Origin: Hemerocallis citrina
Taxonomy: Eukaryota; Streptophyta; Magnoliopsida; Asparagales; Asphodelaceae
Assembly: GCA_017893485.1 (NCBI GenBank)
Contig: CM030358.1
Span: 251,575,228 to 251,639,227, forward strand
Length of the DNA: 64,000 nt
Direction: 5' to 3'
Shown: positions 1-11,659 of the stretch, piece by piece
Layout of the letters: every line of letters starts with the position of its first letter
Position numbering within the stretch: position 1 is the first letter of the stretch
Program-made: the position numbers and the translations under genes
Notes under the pieces: model-generated
The model's input: only the letters and a program-made list of their open reading frames with translations
What the model was told of the DNA's origin: nothing
Databases searched by the model: none

Positions 1-1634
1 TATTTTCATCTCTCTGATTTATCTTAACGCATCACAATATCCTTCATATAATGCAAATATTGACTAGGGTGTTGGAGTGGGTTTTGGCTGACAAAGATCC
101 CTCTCTAACCCCATTTTCGTGTCTATATCCCTTTGGATCCAGCTCGTTTTCTTGTTATGTGGTGTTTCATGTGTCTCAGTTTCAGATTAGGTATCAAGAA
201 ATGCTAACAACATCTGCTGCAAAAGTTATTTGACAAACTAGATTGCTTTCATTTGACATGTTGTTTCGGATGATCATTTGGTTCATACCACATTTCATTC
301 TCTTTAACATACCATACCAGACTGTGGCTGGAGTCTTTAGACTCTATCCGTTCATGTCAAAAACATACCATACCAGACGTTTCTTATAGAATCGTTTCAT
401 TACAAAGTGTGTAGAACAGGCATAACAACAATTATAAGTAGTTAAATATATGAAGAATGCGGTTGAAACCTTCTTCATTAGACTGCCAAACATTTACAAA
501 TATAGTGGTAGGAACAAATGCATATATTTATGTCTTCGAACAGTAACACATGCCAAAAGTGAGAGATTGATGTTATTCTCTTCACACCTTAGTAATTCAC
601 AATGTTGGTACAGTGCAGCAGCTAAAATAGCGCAATAGTTTATTCCGTTTCTGTAAGTATTAGGGAGAAATGTTAGGATTTATCATAGAAAAAATAGATA
701 AGAGTGATAAATTATGGAAATTACTGAGTTTCACTGGTGCTACTACGTACATGTATAGAAGATAGCATTACATTATCGTACATATGGGGGAAATTAGACA
801 GAAATTTTGAAAAAGGCACCTCTCGTGAAGAAGTCATATGAGACAAATAAGGGGAAAATAATCTCTCATGGAAACCACATCGAAAAAACAATACAATCTA
901 AGTTTAGTGCAGTGCACCTGTTTTTTGTACGCTTGTACATGAAGGTTAAAATTTTCTATATCTAGTTCATTCTTGTGAAGAGAAAATTGAGAACACAAAA
1001 TCTACTTGGAATATTCTAACTTTTTTTGAGAAAGTTAAAACTTGTATGCTAAATAGTAGTTAAGTGTTTAGTTATGCACATTAGGATTTTAATTGTTGAA
1101 AATTTCTTGTCTTATGAATTCCCATCTAGCTAGTAATCTTTCTGGGTATCAGGCATGCTTCCATTTTGAGCTTCTCATAGGTGACAGCAAAGCAGCACTT
1201 AAATCTTCAGGTCCACTATATCTATATGAGTACGTCAATTTATTTAGCTCCGCTAGGAGCTATATATTAACATCAATCACACTTGCTCACATAATATTCC
1301 ACAAGTATTTTGCCAATGTGTTTCTGAAAAAGGAATTCAGCTGCATCCCTGTCTTGTTTTGATGTGTTTTTCTGAGTCAACTTTATTGTGTATCCTATTC
1401 GAGTTTATAAAGTATTCAATGATAAACTTTCAGGACAAGGATTCTAGGTAATAGGCACAATTAAAATTCGCTTGCTTAATGGATGAGCTGATGAACAACA
1501 CTGATGAAGAGATTTCTGCATAAAAATTGTTGTTTAAGTTAGTACAGTTTGTATTTTAATGATTACCGGATTACTGAGCAAGTTATACTTGGTAAAACCT
1601 GTAATATTAGTTTTCACATGAAAGAAGGAAGTCA
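1..1634. other. AT-rich intergenic DNA, no gene recognised
   Basis: I see no gene, RNA gene or repeat that I can name here. The open frames on either strand are short (under 90 codons), low in complexity and lack recognisable domains or plausible exon structure. The right limit is the 5' end of a Helitron. Confidence 0.6.
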
Positions 1635-2185
1635 TCTATATAATAAAACACAAAGAAAGCTATCAAGTGGCTCTCATTCAATAGGGCTAAAATCAATGGT
1701 CCATATCTAATCTCATAAAATATATTTTCCCGCCCAAATTTTTTTTCCCAAAACTCAAATTCAAAATTCCGCAAAACAACTCCTTTATTTATTTATTTAT
1801 TTATTTATTTATTTTTCTTTTTCTCTCTCTCTCATTCTCTTTCTATTTACTTAGAAATTTAGATTTTCAGATTCCAGGTTTGTAAATTTTCAGATTTTTA
1901 TTCATTTTTTTATTGCTCATGTTGCATTGAAAATAGCAAATATCTTATCAACAGTTAAATTTCATCATTTTCCACACTCAAAGTTCTAAGAAGTTGGATT
2001 TTACACCTCTATTTATAATTATTTTTCAACATATACTAATGAAAACATGGACTTTTATTTACAACTAATTATTGTTTTACTATTCAAACTTAAGCTACAT
2101 AATTGTTGTTTTACTGTTTATAAGACTTTCATATGCTGTATCGTCCGAAGACGTGCCATAGGCACGTGCCCACGGGCAAATCTAG
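1635..2185 (+). mobile_element. Non-autonomous Helitron (copy 1 of a family)
   Basis: The element starts TCTATATAATAAAAC after a host A and ends CTAG before a host T, the A/T insertion rule of Helitrons. About 20 bp inside the 3' end is a hairpin with arms CGTGCC and GGCACG around ATA. It has no inverted repeats, no target duplication and no Rep/helicase coding, so it would depend on enzymes from elsewhere. The interior holds a run of TTTA units at about 1783-1815 and CT-rich DNA. A clear relative lies at 46645-47175 with the same start, the same TTTA/CT interior and a matching hairpin, which confirms both ends. Confidence 0.85.
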
Positions 2186-4723
2186 TATTCTGTTAAAAAT
2201 GAATCCTATTAATACAATTAACCATATTAGTTTTGACTAGAAATAATATATTACTTAATGGGTAGATAACTGAGGGAAAGAAGTTCAGGACCTGCAGAAT
2301 AATAAGTTTATAAATGAGCTGATTTAGCTGAGGAAGGCTTCTATGTTGGTTGGAAGACATAAGGGAAATCTTGGGGATGAGGTGGACGTAACAGGTCTAG
2401 ATCCTAATCCAAAGATGTTTTGTTACAAACCAAGTGGATCTTGTTATAGATGACAACATCAGCAGAGGAATCGTCAGAAGTACAAGGAGGAAAAAGTTAA
2501 AAGGAGGAAAGGATGCAGAAAATCTGAGTAAGAGTAAACAGGCAAATTAAGCATGTATAGTTACGGTTCGGATAAGAAGAAGGTAGAAAATCCATATGTT
2601 ATGTACTGACATTCGTGCTGGCGTGTGTGTTCTTTTGTTCAGGGATACTTGGTTTAAAATTCTCATGTTATATACGTCCACTCGGAGTTTGTCTTTGTAA
2701 TTATGAGGCTTTCAACAACAGTATAGTTCTGATCGATAATGATGGCATCGTTTGACCATTGAAATTGGCAGTTTTATGATGATGACGATACGTTATACTA
2801 TGGTTTGCAAATTGATTAAAGTGAGAAAAATGTTTTTGATTTTGATCAGACCTCTTGGATGAAACAAGTTACAAGTTTGGGGTCAATGGTGCACCTCTAA
2901 GGGTCAGAAATGAAGCTGGGTTTTCATGAGAGGATCGAGGTAGAATAGTTAATATCATAGTGGCTGTTAGTGAATTATTTGGATAGGCAAAGAAACTGGA
3001 AGGGGAATCCTCAAGGGTCAAGATTTTAGCATGTGCATGGGTTGGATCCAGTTGGTGGGTAGTTACATGTCTGAAAGGGATATTCATGAGATGGACTAAG
3101 AAGTTACAACTAGGTATTTGCGAGTATAAACTTAGATTTTGGAAGTCCCACAGAATTGGGAATTAAGAAAGCAAAATTTAGATTTTCTATATAGCTGTAA
3201 ACAAAGACCAAAGAAATGCTATATTAGATAATTTTTTTTATTTATTATTGACTTGTGGTAGAAGGTTTGGTTGCTTTTTCTTTTTCCTTAAACAATAGTG
3301 AAAGATAATAGTCGCGTAACGTATGGACAGGAGAACCAGTTAGCTGCCATTTTTATACAAATATACCCTAGTGGATCCAAATAAAAGTCCAAGATAAATT
3401 TCAGATTCATAGGGTTAATTAATTCCAGATCTACATGGATAACCAGGGATAAAAGACCAAAATAAATTTCTGAGAAAAGGATTTTCGCTGATAGAGATCG
3501 ATGTAGTCTTTTGCAAGAAATACATATCGAAATCTATGGGATATGATTAAGAGAATACTAGAGGTGATCATCTATATAGCCAACATTTGGAGTTCATAGG
3601 CTCCAGAGTACATCCACTAATTAAAATTGTTCTCAGGCCCAAATATATATTAGTGATGCCAGTTTCTATTACGAAGCTATGTATAGTGAAGTTGACAATA
3701 ATTGGTCTTTTTTTTTATGTTTGTCCTAGGTATACAAATTCTTGTTGTAACTCTAAAAGTTAATATTAACTTCTATTAAATTAGTAGGTACATTGTTTCT
3801 TCCATAGGTTTAAAATTCATTTGAATTGAAATTTTACTTTCATGTTTGTTAAATGTTTAACCGACCCAATTTTGATAGTTATGATTGAGGACTGGGTATC
3901 TTTTTATATTCTATACAAATAATCTAAATATATAATATTTTGATTCATTTTCTTTTTCCTTCCTAACATGATTCTGCTAATTCCAGAAATTATAGGAGAA
4001 TCTCCTGGTTTGCTTCCTACATGATTAACTAGGATTGGTTATATATATATATCCTAAGTGGCTTCGTGATCAAGTAAATGTGGGGAATAGGATAAAGATA
4101 GAGAAAGTGTTTACATGCGTTAAGATCTTTTTTGAGTGATAACTAAATTTCAATTTGTGGTCCTCCAAGCAAGTTTCCCTTTGCAAATTTTGTTGCTTTC
4201 GATTTGTAACTTTAATTAAGTACAACATTATTTGAGGTTGAGCAACTAGCAACACTCGTAATGTTAATTTCCCTTTACAAAGAGAAATCTATGACAATCT
4301 TCACTGCAAATATCTGTACGATTAATTATAACCAAAAAATCTTTTATACGCGAAGCAGATGTTGTCTGGAACCATATAAAGAAAACCTCTTCCACATCAC
4401 TGAATTTGTAGAAGGCATAGTACAGGAAGGTGTTGTTTATATATTTGTCGACCACATGCGTCATGTGTTTTTTCTGTCTAAATACACATTAAACATTAGC
4501 ATAGAGCATTAAATGCTCCATGCAAAGTTTATATTACCATAAACCTATGTATCCTTTGAATATGTAAAAGCAAAAAACAGAGACATTGTGCATATAAATA
4601 AATAAAGCAATGTTAAATATCAAGTGTAAATGTATATATATAGCATCAACATTGCGAACCTTGCAGCCTAAATTTGCATTCATAAGAGGAGGGAGAGAGG
4701 AAAAAGTATTTTCTTTTTTTTAC
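2186..4723. other. Intergenic DNA
   Basis: Mostly AT-rich non-coding DNA with a short TA run near 4041. The one coding-like stretch, at 2344-2529, is listed separately. The other open frames (for example 2869-3087 minus, 4261-4512 plus, 4264-4464 minus) have no domain I recognise. The last part may contain the 3' end of the NOI gene, which I could not place. Confidence 0.5.
2344..2529 (+). pseudogene. Coding-like relic with one internal stop, unidentified
   Basis: A frame from ATG at 2344 reads 36 codons of balanced, soluble composition with two cysteines near its end, meets one TGA at 2452-2454, and continues in the same frame through a strongly basic stretch rich in Lys, Arg and Gln to TAA at 2527-2529. 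The composition differs from the AT-rich surroundings and suggests an old exon or a captured fragment. I do not recognise the family. It may equally be a chance frame. Confidence 0.2.
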
Positions 4724-5206
4724 CTTTTCTTGTTCTGGTCGTTGGTAAGCAGGAATGATGAGCTCCTTCTCATTGCCCAAGCTGTTCGCATGTGTGATAT
4801 CGCTCTTATGCTGCTTGCGATTTGCACGTGCCCTAGAGAACACCATCGAGTAGTCTGGTTGCCCGCCACCCTCGGCCTTTTGATCCCACCCTCCGAATTG
4901 GGGTACTGCCATCCACCCAGGTTGTTTCTGCACTCATTTTACAAAACATACATACAATTCATCAGTGAATTTCGGAACCTAGCTGATATAAAAGAATCAG
5001 GCATCAATTAATCTACTGCAAGGATCGCAAGGTTGATGCTATCAATAAAGATTGTAATCATACATGCATTATCTCGTAACATAAACTATAACGACGACAT
5101 GAAGAGAGAATAAGAAAAATACCAATGCATGTATGTATGTATCTATATACGTATATATATGTATGTTTGTTTGGATCGAAGTACCTACCTCCTTACGTGC
5201 AGCCAT
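4724..5206 (-). CDS. RIN4/NOI-domain (AvrRpt2 cleavage-site family) protein, partial model
   Basis: Small plant protein of the RIN4/NOI family. Members are usually membrane-attached immunity-linked proteins and carry a short motif cut by the bacterial protease AvrRpt2. The ATG is at 5206-5204; exon 1 is only six codons and ends at a strong donor (GAG/GTAGGT, 5188). The intron is 261 nt. Exon 2 (4927-4724) starts after GTGCAG and keeps phase 0. Near residue 13 is VPQFGGWD, the family's cleavage-site motif, followed by a DYSMVFSRAR segment typical of NOI domains and a basic stretch. Exon 2 may end at AAG/GTAAAA (4723); without splicing the frame runs on to a TGA at 4646. I could not place a last exon or the Cys-rich acylation tail many members have. 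This is the only probable host gene in the window. Confidence 0.68.
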
Positions 5207-5573
5207 GGCTGGGTCTGAGAGAGGGTTTGGAATAATGGGAGGAGGGTGGAACGAAGAGAGGTGATAGGAAATTATTTGTTATTTATTTAGAAAATTTGAT
5301 GTTCAATGCTAATTTTGGTAAAGTATTTGCTATTCAACCGGAGCTCTCAGCGGAATATGAATGGATTCTATGAACTCATACCTGCCTTCTCTCTGACTTT
5401 CTCCCCTCAAATATGGCTATATTATAGAAAACTACTCTAAATTTTGGGTCTTTATCAAATGACTATTTTAAATGTATTTTCAGATGCAGCACCCTAAAAA
5501 CTGTGCTTTACAGATAACTAAAAGTATGTACAACTAAATTGAAACTATATAATGGATTCGGGAGTAAGGATAA

Positions 5574-5609
<36 letters not shown>
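5207..5609. other. Presumed 5' region of the NOI gene, then TA/GA microsatellite
   Basis: The first part would be the leader and promoter of the minus-strand NOI gene; no convincing TATA box or element could be fixed. The last 40 bases (about 5573-5609) are a run of TA followed by a run of GA, into which the foldback element appears to have inserted. Confidence 0.5.
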
Positions 5610-5613
<4 letters not shown>

Positions 5614-6905
5614 TAAGTCTATTAAGAGATGGAAAGCTGAGCTCCTTATCTGAGCTGGAAGTGATCAGCCGTCTGATCGATCTTGATCAAGATCGGACGG
5701 CTGAGCTTCCCTCCGTCTTCTCTTCAGATTTCCAGAGGGGTAAAAGGGGTATACCCCTTATTCTCCTTCTATCACAGCCGCTCACTCTCTCAGTCTCTCT
5801 TCTCTGCTCTCTCTCTCAAATCGAGCCCAAACCCTACCTCCAAATTCGACCCCGATCGGCGCTCCTCCTCTCTCGCCCTATCTTCATCTCTCTCCCTCTC
5901 TCAATCGCATCTCTCTCCCTATCTCTCCAGACTCTATCTCTCTCTCATCGAAGCCCCTTTCTCCTTCAGCTCTCTCTCACATCGACGCCATTTCCGAAGC
6001 CCCTTTCCCCTTCTCTCTCTCTCTCTCATCGAAGCCCCCCGACCTTCGAAATCTCCTACACGCCTCGCTCTCTCCACCCCCAATCGACCTTCGAAACCCT
6101 AACCCTAACTTTCCATCTCCTACCTCCGATCTGAAGAGTCCGACCCCCACTCGAAATGGCGTACTCCTAACCGATCTCCATCTCCATCTCCATCTGTAAG
6201 TTGGATAGAGGTAAATTTTCAATATTAAGTTTTTTTTAAAAATTGTTTATATACATTCAAGATCAGTAAAGTTTACATCTTTATGAGAATTACCCCATTA
6301 TAAAATAGCAGTTAATTTAGTCTTTATTGTTTTGAATCTTTTTAGTGAAACTAATGCTCAAGAGATGGATTGCTCTACTAGAGACAGTGAGGATGATATT
6401 TTCGATAATATGAATTGAGGGAAGTATTTGGGTTTGTCTAAATTTTTTGAGTTTTGCTTGCCTTTGAAAGAGGTGGGGGTTCATTACACTTTTATGTCTA
6501 AATTTTTTGTCTGAATCTGGCTGAAGATGAACTTCTTTTAGTGTGATGCTTTGAACACAGAACTTTGGTTATGGCTGTGATGATATTCACACTATTATGC
6601 TTTGAACTCAATGTTAAGATTTCACACTACCATGGATGTGATGATAATTTCTCAAACTAGGCAATGATGAACTTAACTAGGCAATGTCAACCAATTTTAT
6701 TAGTTAAGTCATTTTGATATTCACACCATTATGGCTCTGATGATATTCACACTCAATCTGGATGATTTTTGAACTCTAAGTTGCGCGGTTTTAGTGATTG
6801 AAGATTTTCTGAATCTGGGCAATGATGAACTTAATTTAAGTATCTTTTAGTTTTGCACTTGGTTTTGACATCAACAAATATACTTCTGCTGCTTCTTTGG
6901 TTATG
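5610..6905 (+). repeat. Left inverted arm of the foldback element
   Basis: This arm pairs with 9159-10459 on the opposite strand over its whole length. It contains a short palindrome around GATCTTGATCAAGATC, a long CT-rich tract (about 5760-6060), and a CCATCT repeat just before a GTAAGT donor-like site near 6196. Open frames here are low-complexity products of the CT tract. Confidence 0.9.
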
Positions 6906-6971
6906 TCATTGATTTTGACATTGGTTCTCTGAATATGAGATTGGTTTTGACATGGTATATTACACTATTTG

Positions 6972-7196
6972 ATCATGGAAGAGATCCAATGGCCTCCCTT
7001 TCTTCTGCTCATATCACTTAACGTTGGGGGTAATTTGGTCTCTTCCTTTCTTGATCATGGAAGCGATCCAATGGCCTCCCTTTCTTCCGTTCATATCACT
7101 ATTGGTGATGCCATAGGATCTCTTCCAGTATTCAGTAGCGAACTTTGTGATGAACCGTTGGATCTGCTATTTGTGATGAACCGTTGGATCTGCTAA
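6972..7196 (+). repeat. Short direct duplications in the foldback centre
   Basis: A segment beginning GATCATGGAAG at about 6972 is repeated at about 7053 with few changes, a period near 82 bp. Just after it, a 26-bp unit containing GATGAACCGTTGG occurs twice in direct succession (about 7145-7196). Confidence 0.7.
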
Positions 7197-7561
7197 TTCT
7201 GAGCCTAGATAGTGAAGAAATTAGTGTGATGCTGAGCCACATATATCTAACTTTTCAGTTTTTAGATGTCTATCTCACTTTTAGGTGTTGTTTGAATGCT
7301 ATACATAATGCCTTGAGTATTCAATCATAAATTGCACAGTTGCTTGGCATAATGGAACAGTTATATGTACCAACTATGATATAATTGTAATTGCCATTAT
7401 TCAGATTCAAGTCCATGACCATTTTTGTATGGTGGCAACTATCACGTGAAACATCAATAAAACTGATTAATCTTTTGCTACTTAGACATTTGTCAGATCA
7501 AATTTGCACCAAATTAAGTACTCAAATTTTCACTTGTTCCATTGGTTGTCTCTGATTATAG

Positions 7562-7839
7562 TTGATTGGAAGACCCTCGAGCGTGAAGTTCGTTTCAGTG
7601 GGATTGTCGAAGAGTTTTCCCTCTTTGAGGTCTTCCCGTTTGCAAATTTGCTGTGCGGTATAATTCTTCTCAGTCTAAGCAAGCATATATAAGTGTTGCA
7701 TCTGTTAAACTGACTGCTAAAATGGTTTGTTACAGGCCAAGCCTGAGACAGTAGAAAAAGTGATGAGCATTGTGAAAAAACAACTGGCCTTGTCTGATGA
7801 GATTGCCCTAACTCCGAAATCCATCAAGTTTCAAGAGTT
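7562..7839 (+). pseudogene. Captured fragment of a plastid acyl carrier protein gene
   Basis: Acyl carrier protein holds growing fatty acids in plastid fatty acid synthesis. Two exon pieces are visible. The first (about 7562-7657) reads the end of a plastid transit peptide, with SFPSLRSSRLQ. A 78-nt GT-AG intron follows (7658-7735). The second (7736-about 7839) continues in phase 0 with AAKPETVEKV and IVKKQLAL, the hallmark start of mature plant ACP. The match ends before the Asp-Ser-Leu motif, so the serine that carries the phosphopantetheine arm is absent and the product could not work as a carrier. The kept intron shows capture as DNA, not as cDNA. The upstream boundary of the capture is approximate. 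Confidence 0.75.
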
Positions 7840-9158
7840 TTGGATGATCAAGAGTTTAAGTTTCAAGAGTATCAGCTTTGGATGATCAAGAGCATCAGCA
7901 GTTTCTACTTTTAACTGTTTTTGCCTTTCATGTTTCAAGAGTATATTCACTATTTTATTGAACAAAAATGTTGTTCAATAGTTGCCTTATTTTTTTGTAG
8001 TCAAGCTTTGGATATTTAATGTATATCTCTGTGTGATATCGTCTCTTGTCTATAGTTGCATATTATGTCTGTCTGTGTTGGTTCTCAGCTTACAAAATTT
8101 TCATCATACTACATGCTCTGTCTGTGTTGGTTCTCAGTTTACAAATTATAGACGTCATGCTCTGTTTGTGAAGGGCTCTGAGATGGAAAAAAATTGATAC
8201 TTCATGTTCTGTCTGTGTTGTTTCTGAGCATACAAATTTTCCTTTTGTGACGAAAAAAAAGAATGTGATTGTCCTTTTTGCCTTTGTTCTTGCGAGTTGA
8301 AAACAAAACAACTAGCTGCATTATTTAGGAAGCGCCATTTGTTATCCATATTTCATTGCCTGGTTATTCATTTATTTATGTCGTTCATATTTCTTGTAAC
8401 TATTTGCATTAGGAAGTAGTTTTACCTGCTAAATACACTATACTTCACAAGGCATCGAGCAGTGTTACATCTATGAATCTGTAATGAAAAAGAACTGTAA
8501 GCCTAATATATTTGGCAGGCAACAAAGATCTGCAACCTTCATGGCTTCATTAGGAAGAGAAAATGAAACTTCTGATTACTAAATGTTACTACAAGTGATG
8601 CGAAATTTCTAGATGGAGAAGATTTGAAAAGATTTGTCAATTCCAAATGCATAATATAGATAGTTATCAGAGATCTTCACATATAATAAAAAAAAGATAC
8701 AAAAAATCATATCCACTGTTTGTAGCAAAGATATTACATCTCAGACTGAACATAGAAATCGAGTAACAAAACAGAAATTGAACAAGTAGCCATCAGAGAA
8801 GACCACTGAATATCGTTTAATAGAAAAAGGCCCCCTGAAGTTCGAATATAGCAGGGAAACAATAGCAGCATGGTTCTGTTGCTGAAGGACCCCCAAAGCT
8901 CTAGAATCTCATCAGATGAGTTGCTGAAGCAGATTCTGGAGTGTGCTGCTGCTGCAACTGTAGCACCAAAAGGAGCGACATCAGTGCATTTTACTATATT
9001 CTGGATATAAACTCATGGACCTCACACCTAATGACCGGTAGTTCATTTTATGCAAAACAATTCACAGTCTGTGTATGAAATGTAAACCATCAAAGACTTG
9101 TAGATGAGATGACCAGACCCATGGCTTTCTAATTCTGCAATGTAGACAATAGAGATGC

Positions 9159-10458
9159 CATAACCAAAGAAGCAGCAGCAGAAGTATATTTGTTGATGTC
9201 AAAACCAAGTGCAAAACTAAAAGATACTTAAATTAAGTTCATCATTGCCTAGATTCAGAAAATCTTCAATCACTAAAACCGCGCAACTTAGAGTTCAAAA
9301 ATCATCCAGATTGAGTGTGAATATCATCAGAGCCATAATGGTGTGAATATCAAAATGACTTAACTAATAAAATTGGTTGACATTGCCTAGTTAAGTTCAT
9401 CATTGCCTAGTTTGAGAAATTATCATCACATCCATGGTAGTGTGAAATCTTAACATTGAGTTCAAAGCATAATAGTGTGAATATCATCACAGCCATAACC
9501 AAAGTTCTGTGTTCAAAGCATCACACTAAAAGAAGTTCATCTTCAGCCAGATTCAGACAAAAAATTTAGACATAAAAGTGTAATGAACCCCCACCTCTTT
9601 CAAAGGCAAGCAAAACTCAAAAAATTTAGACAAACCCAAATACTTCCCTCAATTCATATTATCGAAAATATCATCCTCACTGTCTCTAGTAGAGCAATCC
9701 ATCTCTTGAGCATTAGTTTCACTAAAAAGATTCAAAACAATAAAGACTAAATTAACTGCTATTTGATAATGGGGTAATTCTCATAAAGATGTAAACTTTA
9801 CTGATCCTGAATGTATATAAACAATTTTAAAAAAAAACTTAATATTGAAAATTTACCTCTATCCAACTTACAGATGGAGATGGAGATGGAGATCGGTTAG
9901 GAGTACGCCATTTCGAGTGGGGGTCGGACTCTTCAGATCGGAGGTAGGAGATGGAAAGTTAGGGTTAGGGTTTCGAAGGTCGATTGGGGGTGGAGAGAGC
10001 GAGGCGTGTAGGAGATTTCGAAGGTCGGGGGGCTTCGATGAGAGAGAGAGAGAGAGAAGGGGAAAGGGGCTTCGGAAATGGCGTCGATGTGAGAGAGAGC
10101 TGAAGGAGAAAGGGGCTTCGATGAGAGAGAGATAGAGTCTGGAGAGATAGGGAGAGAGATGCGATTGAGAGAGGGAGAGAGATGAAGATAGGGCGAGAGA
10201 GGAGGAGCGCCGATCGGGGTCGAATTTGGAGGTAGGGTTTGGGCTCGATTTGAGAGAGAGAGCAGAGAAGAGAGACTGAGAGAGTGAGCGGCTGTGATAG
10301 AAGGAGAATAAGGGGTATACCCCTTTTACCCCTCTGGAAATCTGAAGAGAAGACGGAGGGAAGCTCAGCCGTCCGATCTTGATCAAGATCGATCAGACGG
10401 CTGATCACTTCCAGCTCAGATAAGGAGCTCAGCTTTCCATCTCTTAATAGACTTACTC

Positions 10459-10459
<1 letters not shown>
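9159..10459 (-). repeat. Right inverted arm of the foldback element
   Basis: Reverse complement of 5610-6905 with few mismatches; one 3-bp difference in a GCT run and a small GA-length difference are visible. The outer end abuts a TA microsatellite. Confidence 0.9.
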
Positions 10460-10503
<44 letters not shown>

Positions 10504-10506
10504 GTC
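10460..10506. repeat. TA microsatellite between two DNA transposons
   Basis: An almost pure TA run separates the foldback element from the next TIR element. A similar TA run follows that element at about 11667-11678, so both elements appear to have landed in one TA-rich target. Confidence 0.85.
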
Positions 10507-11659
10507 GGTTCGGGTGAGAACCAACCCTGGGGTGAGAACCTAAGGGCCTCTCCCAATCACTCATCAAATCATTTTGTATGGCTGAGATTATGCAAGTACA
10601 TAATAAGGTAATAGATCAAACTGTACAGAATTTTTTTTTTGTGTGACGGTTAAGAAAAATTTGGTCAAACTGGAGAGAGAAATAATTTATTCCCGTTTTT
10701 TGTGTGTGACGATTAAGGAAAATTTAGTCAAACTGGAGAGAGAAATAATTTATTCCCGTAAAATATTGGAGAAGATTTTATATCCCAAATTAATAACAAC
10801 TGCAGAATCATTCACCAATTCGTTCACTATATAGCAACTGACTGTATTGTAAGTAGATACAACTAGTGCATATTTTAGCAGGAATATATATATATATATA
10901 TATATATTGTTTATCAATTTGCAAACTTATGTTGTACATGCTGTCAGTTTTCATATAGCAACTGAATGTTTTTTGAATAGCAACTAACTGCATTGTACGT
11001 AGCAACAAAAATTTCATATTTAGCAACATTGTACGTAGCAACAAATATTGTTCTTCCTGATGAAGATTGTGGTTCGGCTGAAAATAAAATAAAAAGGGCA
11101 ATATATGTTGCCTAATAATGTGTGATCTTCATTCTTTTTATTTCGTGGTCAATAGCGCTTAATTAAAGGAAGTCAAACTGGAGAGAGAAATATGTTGTAC
11201 ATTCCTTTTATTCCTTTTATCTATATGTTGTACATACTGTCAGTTTTCATATAGCAATTGAATGTTTTTTGAATAGCAACTAACTGCATTGTACGTAGCA
11301 ACAAAAATTTCATATTTAGCAACATTGTACGTAGCAACAAATGTTGTTCATCCTGATGAAGATTGTGGTTCGGCTGAAAATAAAATAAAAAAGGCAATAT
11401 ATGTTGCCTAATAATCTGTGATCTTCATTCCTTTTAAATAAAATAAAAAAGGCAATATATGTTGCCTAATAATCTGTGATCTTTCATTCCTTTTATTACG
11501 CGGTTCCCAGCGCTTAATTAAAGGGATTGACATCTTAATGCAAATATTAATTAATCTTATTGTTTAATTTTAAAAAATCTTGACCGTTAAGATTACGCAG
11601 ATGAATGGCTGTGATAGGCCCTTAAGTTCTCACCCCAGGACATGGTTCTCACCCGAACC
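10507..11659. mobile_element. Non-autonomous TIR DNA transposon, 1.15 kb
   Basis: The ends are imperfect inverted repeats of about 44 bp that begin GGTTCGGGTGAGAACC and include TGGGGTGAGAAC. There is no transposase. The interior is built from duplicated blocks: two 63-bp copies near 10640-10760, and a block of about 190 bp present at about 10957-11140 and again at 11250-11430, with a shorter third repeat to about 11490. The flanking TA repeat hides the target duplication, so I do not assign a superfamily. Confidence 0.7.
10957..11500 (+). repeat. Internal duplications of the TIR element
   Basis: A block containing ATTGTACGTAGCAACAAA and GGCAATATATGTTGCC occurs twice almost unchanged, and the end of the block (with its GGCAATATATGTTGCC palindrome) occurs a third time. 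The array suggests replication slippage or unequal exchange within the element. Confidence 0.8.

Larger units (their letters stand above)
5610..10459. mobile_element. Foldback / Pack-MULE-like DNA transposon with 1.3-kb inverted arms
   Basis: The 4850-bp element is bounded by two inverted arms of about 1.3 kb (5610-6905 and 9159-10459) whose outer ends both read AGAGTAAGTC. Comparison by eye shows only a few substitutions and small microsatellite length changes between arms. No transposase is visible, so it is non-autonomous. The 2.25-kb centre carries a piece of a plastid acyl carrier protein gene with its intron, which points to capture at the DNA level. Each arm contains CT-rich, promoter-like DNA and a potential splice donor after the CATCTC repeats, so each could drive transcription inward. 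Long arms and gene capture favour a Mutator-like element, but the flanks are TA/GA repeats, so no target duplication can be read and the superfamily is inferred. No other feature could be identified at 7840-9158. Confidence 0.75.

Noticed and set aside
5661..6134. 157-codon Ser/Leu/Pro-rich ORF, with its mirror at 9965-10567
   Set aside because: Encoded by a CT-rich tract in the inverted arms; low complexity in several frames.
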